64,000 nt of DNA from Pseudevernia furfuracea (taxonomy: Eukaryota > Ascomycota > Lecanoromycetes > Lecanorales > Parmeliaceae): assembly GCA_022315425.1 (NCBI GenBank), contig JAIUPT010000010.1, positions 434,001 to 498,000 of the forward strand. The letters are read 5' to 3'. Shown here in pieces: positions 36,284 through 45,328 of the stretch (its first letter is position 1; each line of letters begins with the position of its first letter). Both the position numbers and the translations under genes were made by a program. The notes beneath the pieces are model-generated. The model was not told the DNA's origin. It ran no database searches and saw only the letters and a list, made by a program, of their open reading frames with translations.

Positions 36284-37546
36284 ATGAGACGTACCAAAGG
36301 CGCAGTAGACCTTCCAGAGGCCAAACGCGAAGCCCTGATAGAACTCAAGAACAACTTCAATATCTTCAATCGACAGCTTGCGAAGAAGTATAACTGTGAC
36401 AAAGAAACAGTGCGAAATGTCTTAAATCGCGCTGAAGACGCGAAGAAAGAAAACATTGATTCATTATCTTCTAAAGCACATCAACGACGCCCTTAGTTCG
36501 AACGACCTTTAACAATTAATATCAGACTTCGACGACGTCTAATCAGACATGCGACAAAGAATCAATTTCAACGTCGCAAGAAATGAGTCACAATTGCACG
36601 TGAGATTGAATGCATGATCTCCGCAACAGTCATCAATACAGCATTCAAAAGAGAGGATTATGATAGATATTCGTCTAGATATAAGTCTTCGCTATCTCCG
36701 AAACAGAAGCTAGAGCGATTACAATTTACTATTGAATAACTGAAGAAGCTTCGAGAAAAGAAACATATAATAATACATAGTGACGAGACATTCATTCGAG
36801 TTGAGAAAACTCGAGAACAGATCTGAGTCACACGACTTAAGAAAGAGATATATCACAAGAACTATTTGAATATACGATATCGTGACTATACGAAAATGAT
36901 GTTCTAAGACTGTTACACCTTAGAATTGCTTGATCTCAGCTTTATATTCAATAAAGAAATCGCTTCAGAACGACACGAAGTTCAGAAGAATCTCAATAAC
37001 CGAAATGCGAATTACCTAACTCAACAACAGATTATCAAGAAACATTTTCTAACGAAGCAAGCTAAGAAACTCAAAAGTAGACGTTTCAAACGCATTTCGA
37101 AGTCTAAAGAGATACTGCTTGAGAGGAATAAAAACTCCAAAGAAGACATTGATTAATATCGATATCAAATATACGTGTTATTGTCTCGATTAATCTCATT
37201 TATTCATGAAGTGATTGTCAAGTATAAGAAATGTTTTCTGATTCAAAACGATACATCAAGTCATAATGCGTGGCAACAAGAGAAACTTCTTAAAATTCCG
37301 CATCTCATCGTGCTTCCGTGACCTGCAAATTCTTCGAATTTGAATCAAATTGAGCCATGTTGATATCATTTAAAGCGTAAGGTTTTTAAGCGATTATACG
37401 TTTCGACAACTAAGGAACGTACAATTAAGGCCTGGGACGATGAATGGAAAAATCTGGACATGAAAAGGGTGAATAAGTGATGTAGGAAATTATGTACAAG
37501 AATGGAGCGTGTGAAGGATACGAAAGGCGACAATGATTTTCATGGC
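36284..37546 (+). pseudogene. Tc1/mariner transposase relic
   Basis: The start is MRRTKGAVDLPEAKREAL with a helix-turn-helix region (RQLAKKYNCDKETVRNVL). The first catalytic region is HSDETFIRVEKTREQI, where the next codon is TGA (about 36824) in place of the usual Trp of the QIWV motif. Near the third catalytic site the sequence reads HLIVLP-stop-PANSSNLNQIEPCW. The stop (about 37319) replaces the Trp of the usual LPWPANSPDLNPIEP, and the catalytic Asp is now Asn. At least five more stops occur, so the copy is long inactive. Confidence 0.85.
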
Positions 37547-37660
37547 TAGAACTTGTACACTACTATATAAATAACTACTGTCTCAAATTTGAAGCCATTT
37601 AGTCAAGTGGTTATTGAATAATAGTAGAAAGTAGTTCATAGTGGTAGAAAGTGCGTGCGG

Positions 37661-37690
37661 GTGGCTATTAATTAAGCGAAAAGTCTGTTG
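37661..37690 (-). repeat. terminal inverted repeat, right
   Basis: This is the reverse complement of 36195-36224 with one mismatch. The TA at 37691-37692 completes the target duplication. Confidence 0.92.
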
Positions 37691-37692
37691 TA

Positions 37693-38185
37693 GGTTCGGT
37701 TCCTATTGGCGCTGGTACAATGGTATTGCGGTGCTTTCCTTTTCTGTCAGCTAAAAGCCTGAAGCCCATGCCGCCCTTCGTTCTGGATCATTTCAACTTT
37801 ACTGCGAAGCTCACGTATTTTACTGACTGCCTGTGTTGAATTATAAGTCTCATAACTGTTTTAAAAGCTCAGGTTGACCTAGCAGGGCACGCGAATTACT
37901 CACTCGGGTCTCACTCATCAACCAAACGCTTGGGACTTGGTACTGACAAACCCAGCTGATAGGCTTCCGGTCTCGTCTTATCACATCTCGATCTCATCTA
38001 CTACTTCTGACTCAGTGCTTGTTTGTCAAACCCTCTCCTTCAACAAACAATCCTAGATCATTATTCCTTCTTTTGACTATTTCAAGATCACCGATTATGT
38101 GTCTTGAATACACCTAAAAAATTCCCCTCACTCTTCACAGGCATAGAAGTGCTTAATTGGACTCTAACTGACCATTTCTGATACC
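37693..38185. other. intergenic, upstream of kelch-like gene
   Basis: There is no gene. The last 200 bp are C/T- and A-rich, as expected for a fungal promoter and leader. Confidence 0.45.
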
Positions 38186-39414
38186 ATGACTTTATCTAGA
38201 GCGAGTCTCCGCGCCCCGAAGACAGACGAAATCGGCGTTATAAGTCCCGTCATAAAAGCCTACAAACTTATGTTCGCCGCTGAAATAGACCTCAATAATC
38301 TGCTTGAGGGCTACCGTCAAGAAGAATCGAGTCACATGTTTCAAATCACGAGCGAACAATATGTCGCTGATCGGGACGCCAAAACACACGGGATAGCCAA
38401 TCCATCTCTCATGAATAAACCGTTCTGGGTGTTCCAGGTTGGTCCAGACGGAGTCCCCGCGTGGAGGGCTCGAACAACTTTTGGAAATGCAGAAGACCCT
38501 CTTGCAGACTCGGAAGATCCGGTATGGTGCTTCACCCGTTTTGGCGCGACGCGCACAAGGCTTCCTGATGGTCGCATTGTCTGCATAGGTGGAGAGCATG
38601 AGGATGTTTATGATCCGGATTTTTGTATTTACAACGGTAAGTCTTTCCATACGCCATAGGAGAACAAACTCGATTGCGCCTTTAAAATCCACTCCATAAA
38701 TCTAGCTGCTGCATCGCTTAGTGGCTCAATGCGCTGACAGAATGGAGTTCGCAGATGTGGTAGTCTTTGACACACCACAGAAAAGCGATCCGCCTCCACT
38801 GCTCATTCCACAATCCATCAAGATATATGGGTAGGTCTCGCTACTAGGTTGCCTTACACATCTGATACTATGATGTCTTGACGTGCTTACACTTTTGTAG
38901 ATATCCACTCGATGTCTTTCCACCGACAGACTTCCACACGTCCACATATTTCGCAGATCCAACAACAGGCAAGGAGTTTATATTCGTCATTGGCGGACTT
39001 GGCTACACTGGCCAAGCGTCGCGTGATCGAACGGACATCTATCGACTTGATCTGAGCGATTTCAGCATACAGCGACAAGAGACATCCGGTGCCGGTCCTG
39101 CTGGAGGAACGAGTGAGCACAAAGCTGAACTCCTCAATGAGCATGAGCAACCAGCGATCAAGATTACGACGAAAGAAGTCAAAGAGTACGTTGTTAAGAA
39201 CCAAGGTAAGGAGTTTACTACAACACAAGACGGCAAAGAGTCCATCAGTCTGGCAGATGGAGAAGAATCGACGGCAACCGGAAAAGCTGAGGGACCGATA
39301 ACGACAGAAGAGGACGAGGGGTCGAGCATGACAACGCGAGAGGGTAAAGAGCTGGTGACGACGGAAGAAAGTAAGGTGTTCACGTTGCGCATCCACGACA
39401 TGAGATGGATCTAG
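38186..39414 (+). CDS. kelch/beta-propeller-like protein with repetitive C-terminal insert
   Basis: Three exons (38186-38636, 38755-38830 and 38901-39414) give 346 residues. Kelch-like strands are seen: CFTRFGATRTRLPDGRIVCI, GGEHEDVYDPDFCIYNDVVVF, and FIFVIGGLGYTGQASRDRTDIYRLDL. There are only two or three such blades, too few for a closed propeller, so it may pair with itself or a partner. After the last blade (HKAELLNEHEQPAIKITTKE) comes an about 70-residue degenerate repeat of TT-x-EGKE-like units before the end VFTLRIHDMRWI. This looks like a conserved C-terminal strand split by repeat expansion. No signal peptide. Function unknown. Kelch proteins are mostly binding adaptors. Confidence 0.75.
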
Positions 39415-39813
39415 CAGGCACTGGTGAGGTTGGCCGTTTCTCCATATCTGTGCCTCAGCTTCAAGCTTGAGATGCCCGGAATGGAATATTTGACGGACGA
39501 GGTTGTGAACCATCCAGAGAAGGAAAATGATAAATTCATAGAAGCAAATGGCGCGGAATGAGTCCTGAAAGAAAATCACCGCTCCGACTAGGGCATGCGA
39601 AATCGCCATCTTTGATACTAATGCTATGGAGAGAACTGTGTGCATACTGCTCCAATAGCTCCACCGCTCTAAGTATCAAGGAGCGCCAGCAACTCGTTCA
39701 TATCGCTTCAAACTTCGACATGCTCTTAAAAAAAGGTAGAGCACCTGCTCTCCATCTGAGTAACCCCTATGTCAACGAGCGCCCATGACATCCGTCTCAA
39801 CCTCTGATTGAAA
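39415..39813. other. intergenic, converging 3' ends
   Basis: No gene is seen between the kelch-like gene and the minus-strand gene ending at 39814. Confidence 0.4.
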
Positions 39814-40791
39814 TCAAAGATGAGCACACGGGTCATCCTCCGCTCCAGGAATGAACAATTCCCGCGCCTTGATTTCCTTCCAGCCCAGCTTCTCAACCAT
39901 CTCACGCAACTTACGACCAGACTCACTCTCAACAACGGACCTCCCATCCTGCACATACTCTGACCCTTTCCCCCTTGTAACCTTAACCATAATAGAAGGC
40001 CGCACCCTCCCAACACCCTCCCCATCATCCCACGACCCGGGCTCCCTATTCCCATCCACATAATCTTGCCCCGCCTGATCCTCCAACTCAGCATGGTAAC
40101 CACCCTCCACCTTCACCCAAACCCCCTCCTCCCCCTTACGCGACCACATCTTCACCCCGGCCCCAGACTCCTCCCCATCCCTCTCCTTAATCTTCCTATC
40201 CCACGCCTCCGGCTGCGCGTCGCGCCCATTCGTCTCCACCGTCACCGTTCCATCCGCTGCAACGCTTTCAAAGACCACAGCCTCCAACCAGCGATCACTC
40301 GCGCTCGTGTACACGAGCTCTTTCCACCCTTTGCCCTCTTTGATCATGTCTTCCAGGTCGGAGTATGTAACGTCGTGGCCCCAACCATCCTCGTCAACGT
40401 CCGCGCCATGATACGCGTCAGTCACTTCGAGGGTATCGAGCCGTAAGCCTGGAAACAGAGGAAGCAAGCCTGGAAAGAGGTGCGTGTGGTAGCATGATTC
40501 GTCGTCGACGGGGTATACGGGGAGCGGTAGGCCGCGGACGGAGATGTGGCGGAGCTGGGCTAGAGAGGCGGGGGTGAGGGTGGTGAGGTAGTCGAAAAAG
40601 TGCTCGGTGGTGTGGAGGTTGTAGGAGACGTTTGGGCGGAGGAAGGGGAGGGCTTCGGTGTGGATTTGGTGGGAGGTGAAGAGGAGGGGTGGGAGGGTGA
40701 AGGCGGGGTAGGTGAGGGTGATGGTGCGGAAGTGGGAGGCGTAGATTTGGTGGCGGAGTTCGAGGGGGAGGTCGAGGAAGCGGGTGAATGA
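39814..40791 (-). CDS. LELR/F-box-like protein, 5' end unresolved
   Basis: The supported part is one frame from the acceptor-like cccag at 40792 down to the stop at 39814, about 325 residues. It opens SFTRFLDLPLELRHQIY, the F-box-like start shared by a large group of fungal proteins. It continues with a leucine-rich region (LAQLRHISVRGLPLPVYP) and ends REMVEKLGWKEIKARELF. The family is widespread and mostly unstudied; F-box relatives act as substrate adaptors of SCF ubiquitin ligases. I could not find a Met-start exon that joins in frame. The same frame stays open upstream to about 40875. The nearby ATG at 40853 joins out of frame with a GT intron. The region is strongly C-rich on the coding strand, which opens long false frames on both strands. 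Confidence 0.65.
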   Translation of the reverse strand, partial: SFTRFLDLPLELRHQIYASHFRTITLTYPAFTLPPLLFTSHQIHTEALPFLRPNVSYNLHTTEHFFDYLTTLTPASLAQLRHISVRGLPLPVYPVDDESCYHTHLFPGLLPLFPGLRLDTLEVTDAYHGADVDEDGWGHDVTYSDLEDMIKEGKGWKELVYTSASDRWLEAVVFESVAADGTVTVETNGRDAQPEAWDRKIKERDGEESGAGVKMWSRKGEEGVWVKVEGGYHAELEDQAGQDYVDGNREPGSWDDGEGVGRVRPSIMVKVTRGKGSEYVQDGRSVVESESGRKLREMVEKLGWKEIKARELFIPGAEDDPCAHL

Positions 40792-41710
40792 CTGGGAGAT
40801 GTTAGCTTTGTGCGCTTGTTGAATTGACCCTTCGGCGAGGAGTGCGATACCATTGTAGTGGAGATCGTTGGAGGCTCAGCGAGGTACTACCAATCGCTGG
40901 ATGAAACGGTTCAGTTTTACGGGCTTGTCAATATCAAAGGATATGGGCCGATTGCAATTAAGGACTTATCATTGATAGCAGTTGCGAACTCTGCTGCCGT
41001 GACTCATGGGTTGACTGACTAGTGAAGCCTCACTCGGGTGCACTTGAAAGCTCCAGTCGATTGAAATAATCGACAACTCTTCCCTTAGCTATCCCTTCGG
41101 ATCATTGGCATTCGTGACAATTCTTGCAGCAAGCGGCATTACTCATCTCCTAATGAAACCATGGAGCCTCGGAGCCTCGGAGCTATGTAGGGCGGGTAAA
41201 TATTCCGCACCTCGCTTATTCGTGGCCCCCACTCCTCGCTTCAAAACTTGAGTGTACCTATCGAACCTATCTCGCGTATTGTGTATATAGATCAACGTGG
41301 GGCTATGGCTCGAATGTTGGAACAATCAATTGGGCACTCTCACCCGAGGTCAGCGCACAGGGAGACAGACGAGACGATAGTAAAATTAGGCATTTATTTG
41401 TCGCTTGCCGTTGTTTATACCAGGCAACTGAGCCACACGGTCCTCGAGGATTGTGTACGATGACTATGATAAGACTGTACTCTGCCGCCACGATCACGCT
41501 CTTACGCTACAGAATCATCACGGCCTGCGTGGGTGGAGTTGCAGTTATGCTTGGTCTCATTGGGTGCTTCATTGCCCCGGGGCGCTCTGCCGATATGAAC
41601 CACTAAGGCGGATGCCGGTTACAGAAAATCCGCGCATGCGCCAAATTATCTTCTATCACTGCGTTCCCTTCTGCGATCTTTACACAGATCTCCCTCATCA
41701 TTCATTAACA
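40792..41710. other. intergenic, divergent
   Basis: This contains the unresolved first exon of the LELR gene (probably 40792-40875) and the promoter of the gene at 41711. Nothing else is seen. Confidence 0.4.
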
Positions 41711-42238
41711 ATGTTTTCAATAAGCCTCCCACTCTTTGCATTGATAGCTACATGTCTTTCCCTTTCCATACCCCTTGAATCCTCAGTCGTGCGACTCTCA
41801 TTACATAATGAAACGATACCCTCAGCACCGGCGAACCTAACGAACACCCGCCTAAGCTCATGGCCCAATGCTCCCTTCAGCAGACACCTTGGCTGGGACA
41901 CCGACGTCGAAGTCCTCAGTCGTACACCTTCTCCCCCCACTGACCCCACTTCCGAAATGAGTGTCCTCGAAGGAATTAGCATCATTGGCGCAAAGGCTCG
42001 CGCCCACAGTGGCACAGCTCTTATTCAAGACTTTCACGAGGACAGCGGCCCTGTCATGTTTGGCTTCCACGCAACTGACGATCTTTTTCGCGGTTCAGAC
42101 GTTGCCACGGTCCTCGATGTACTCTGGGAAATGACAAATCTGTACGGGAAGGGTGAAGTCTATGGATGTCTTGTCAGAGTGGATGTTCACACCGCATTTT
42201 TCGAACTTGGTCTCAAGAAAGTAGCTGTGGCGAAGTAA
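41711..42238 (+). CDS. small secreted protein
   Basis: 175 residues without introns. The Met at 41711 begins a signal peptide (MFSISLPLFALIATCLSLSIP). The open frame extends upstream to 41453, but that part lacks the signal and has odd composition, so the later Met is chosen. N-glycosylation sites occur in HNETIPSAPANLT. The mature protein has a single Cys and a folded look in the C-terminal half (VATVLDVLWEMTNLYG, CLVRVDVHTAFFELGL). I do not recognise the family; size and signal would suit an effector-like or cell-wall protein, but nothing shows this. Confidence 0.65.
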   Translation: MFSISLPLFALIATCLSLSIPLESSVVRLSLHNETIPSAPANLTNTRLSSWPNAPFSRHLGWDTDVEVLSRTPSPPTDPTSEMSVLEGISIIGAKARAHSGTALIQDFHEDSGPVMFGFHATDDLFRGSDVATVLDVLWEMTNLYGKGEVYGCLVRVDVHTAFFELGLKKVAVAK

Positions 42239-42680
42239 AAAGCATTTGAATACGTTGTGATCTACCCCTGGATTCTGTATGCATAGAGCATTCAAATGGC
42301 CCATTGTGTCGGTCGCTCGGCTGCGCAAAAGCATGTGGTCGGGTCAATCCATTCCCAATTTGAGATTTATAAAATTTGGTGACTTAGTGGGAAGGTTGAA
42401 GACCGAAACACATATACAAGTTTTGGTGTGAAGCGACTCAAGTTTGCAAATTGCAAAAAATCAACAGTAAGAAGAGCATGACAGACACTTCGCTGAAAAA
42501 CAGCCTGAAAATTTTTCCCTCTATCAACCACACAAAATTCTTTCGGTGTGAAAGCTACTGTTACCTACCCGACTATCGAAAACCACTTCGTGCAGTATGT
42601 GACTCCAATCGCTAACCCCTCAAAGACCCCCACCAGAGCCACCTACTCCTAGTCTAAGCCTTCAGCCCATCAGCTGCCCC
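42239..42680. other. intergenic, no gene seen
   Basis: This is AT-rich spacer between the small secreted gene and the hydrolase relic. No repeat is recognised. Confidence 0.4.
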
Positions 42681-43158
42681 TCTGATGCAGATACCAAGCT
42701 CTACGTCGTATTGGTCCACGGCCTCAATGATAGCAGAAGAACCACATGGACCAATCCGGACCGAGAATTCTGGTCGTCCTGGCTTGTTGACTCGGTCTCG
42801 GGCATTAGGGTCTGAATGTATGGGCACACTCCCAATTTAAGGGTGCAGAGCAGGAATGACCATCTAAATCTGCCTTCTGTGACTTTCCTGATGCATCTAA
42901 CTACGGCTGGGGTTGGCAAGGGAGATTGAGATGGGGAAGGTGCCCGCTGTTGTTGATCGGGTATAGTTTGGGTGGGATATCGATTAAGAATGTACGTACA
43001 CACATGGATAATATGATTCCTGGCCTTCGATCGAGCAAACACTGGGCAGACAATCGTGCAAGATTACTCGTGTATCTCTTAAGCGATCGTGATCGTGATA
43101 TTCGTCCCAAGAGCGAAAATATGTCTGATCTGTATCAAAATGCTATAGAATCGTAGAC
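42681..43158 (+). pseudogene. relic of alpha/beta-hydrolase (serine-esterase-like) domain
   Basis: Two pieces of one domain are visible in different frames. The first, from about 42681, reads KLYVVLVHGLNDSRRTTW and FWSSWLVDSVSGIRV, then a stop near 42814. The second, from about 42926, reads PLLLIGYSLGGISIKNV, the GxSxG nucleophile elbow, and stops at 43158. This is the pattern of the lipase-like N-terminal domain found on many fungal NLR proteins (VHGLGG..., GHSLGGLVVKKA). The middle is missing or scrambled, there is no acid/His half, and no NB-ARC or repeats follow. I read it as the decayed 5' part of such a gene. Confidence 0.65.
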
Positions 43159-43251
43159 AAATCTGATATCACCACAAGGTCTTGATCCAGTCATAACACA
43201 ATACATGCGGTAGTACATCAAGCAGAGCCCCAACCACCAGGCTGATACCTC

Positions 43252-45035
43252 CTATTTGATTCTTGATTGTCCATTGAAGTTAATCAGATCATCATTGAGA
43301 GGAGTAATAATGCCGTCGATGACCTTCTGTTGCAATCCCTCGTTGTCAAGGCTCATGTCCCGCTCATCGAAGATCAGATGCAAACACCTCCGGACTGCAT
43401 CACCCCATGAAGTTCCCATTTCGCTATAAACAGAGTTACACAGTCTATATGCGGTATTCCTTTCCGTGGTCGCTTCGTTCAGGTCTCCATCCTCTGGAGC
43501 GTGCATCTCTCGTAGTGTCTTCCCGAAGCAGAGCTCGATCAACGTTAAACCCAGAGCAAACAGGACCTCGCTGCGAATCACGTGATTTCCACGCAAAGGT
43601 GAGTCGAAAGAGTTAGCAATTTTTCCATCCGTCATGCAGAGCTTCCATGACAAGTAAGGATACAAGTAGCTTGGATCACTCGCTTCGTTGTTTTTCTCAT
43701 GGAAAAAAATGTCTTTGCTACTCCATTGTGATTTCAGCCATGACGTTCCATCTAGCTGAAGGACACTCGATGCAAGCGTAACTGCTAGTCGAACACGGTC
43801 ACCTTTCGAAAGCCGGGCGTTAGGTGATCCAGGCCCCGAGCAGCTCAGGAGATCACCAAGCGACTTTGATCGAGTTTCAGGACCAATCGCGGTACTCGCT
43901 CGATACAAGTAGTGCTTGTGCTTGTCATCCTCTTCATCCACAAGGAACCCCATGGCCTTTTTTGACTCGTGACTCGCACACAATGTACTACATATGTCCC
44001 TAATCGACTCGCAGTCATGATCAGTCGCAAGCTCTTGTGGGGACTCTGCCGTAATAGTAGGACCCGAGTCTGGATCAAATCTCACACTCCTGGTTGAAAT
44101 TTGCGGCCCAACACTGATGGCGCTAGGAAATTTCTTTTCCAGCGACGGGATGACCTCAACCTCCTGCCACTGGGAGGTCACACAAGGAATCTCTCTCTCC
44201 TGACGGGTGGACAACAAAATCCGAAATTTCAGTTTCGGTGGAGTGTCTGTATTGATTGCTTCAAGTGCCTCGGACCGTGACTCCAGTCGCAAGCTAGCCA
44301 AATGGAGCATTTGGCAGCTACATTTCCAGGCTTTGCCGGTAACGAGAACCTGATAAAGGCTTGTAGCATGCTGTCTAATGAGCTTCAACTCAGCTAATGG
44401 ACGCTTCGACCGGCGCTTTTGTCGGATGGGCTCCAAGTACATGTTCTGATGCGTAATGTCTCGAAGGTCCTTGTTGGCTTTGTCAATCATATCTAGGGCT
44501 TCCTTGTGGATATTCTTTGACAGAGTAATTTTGATCCTTTTCATCCCACGCTCCACTCTCGAGGAATCATTCGGAAGAACCTATTGGAGAAGTTCAGATT
44601 TAGCCTCCGGCGACGATGACGATGGGAACGAGACTTGGTACCAACCCTGCCAGAGGAATCAATCCCCAGCTTCTCACACATTTCACATAGAGCATTCACC
44701 ATTTTGTCCGAGGTTCGCAAGTACACTGCATGAGAACGGCCTAGCCGTTGTCTCAGCTTTCCCTCGTATTCGGGATTCTTCCAGATAGCTCCTCTGGGTT
44801 GAGCCATCAGGTCCGAGATCTCGTCTTCGGATCGAACGATGCCTTCCAGCAATTCTTCCAACGTATCCTGATAATACACCCAGTGAGTCTCCATGATGTC
44901 AGCAAAATCTTGAATTTTGATGCGATACCGTCGCCAATCTTTGATGGTTTGGACACCATCTACAAAGCGGACCAGCCCATCAACAAGAATTGGAAACACT
45001 GCAAGCGCGATGCCAGCCACTTCAAACCCACTCAT
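43252..45035 (-). CDS. DUF7580-like fungal protein
   Basis: Two parts (45035-44581 and 44536-43252) join in phase through a 44-nt GT/AG gap to give 579 residues. The junction NFSN-RIKITLSKN reads naturally, but the donor GTTCTT is weak, so a frameshift is possible. The N-terminus MSGFEVAGIALAVFPILVDG resembles the helical openings of fungal STAND/HeLo-like proteins. The C-terminal half (RLAVTLASSVLQLDGTSWLK, KDIFF, ALGLTLIELCFGK) matches the DUF7580-type, degenerate-kinase-like domain of many filamentous-fungal proteins. No signal peptide. Function unknown; such genes often sit in accessory or incompatibility-type regions. It is divergent from the zinc-finger/TPR gene with 293 bp between start codons. 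Confidence 0.72.
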
Positions 45036-45328
45036 CGGTGTTGGATTACGAATTCTTGTAATACAAGATGCTGTTCCATGCACGGAGGAATGATGAGCAA
45101 ATATTATTCGGAGTTAAATTTAGGGAGGCTTAGCGTACTGGTACGTGAGAACAGCGCTTCCTCGGCATCGGTAATTGGTGGTAGAATATGCAGATGTGAG
45201 GGATTAAATCAAACCGCGCAACTTTAGCCTGCGAACATCAGCTCTTCGACAGAGCTTCTTTTTTCTGCATCAGCGGTCAGCGGCGCACTGCAGAGCAACT
45301 TTCCTGGTCTTTCGCAAAACCCAGAGCC
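45036..45328. promoter_or_regulatory. short divergent promoter region
   Basis: There are 293 bp between the start codons of the DUF7580-like gene (minus) and the zinc-finger/TPR gene (plus). Both promoters must lie here or overlap the 5' coding ends, so shared control is plausible. No specific operator was recognised. Confidence 0.45.

Larger units (their letters stand above)
36195..37690. mobile_element. Tc1/mariner-type transposon, defective
   Basis: Inverted repeats of 30 bp with one mismatch (36195-36224 and 37661-37690) are each flanked by TA (36193-36194 and 37691-37692), the expected target duplication of Tc1/mariner elements. At 1496 bp the size is typical. The plus-strand transposase relic carries many stops. 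The element sits directly beside the second pogo relic, forming a small transposon island. Confidence 0.9.

Noticed and set aside
40560..40853. Ser/Pro/Thr-rich minus-strand frame starting at the ATG at 40853
   Set aside because: It is the wrong frame over the C-rich start of the LELR gene. The frame with FLDLPLELRHQIY is the one shared with a known family.
41453..41710. N-terminal extension of the small secreted protein
   Set aside because: It would bury the signal peptide inside the protein, and the Cys/His/Trp-rich composition is non-coding-like.
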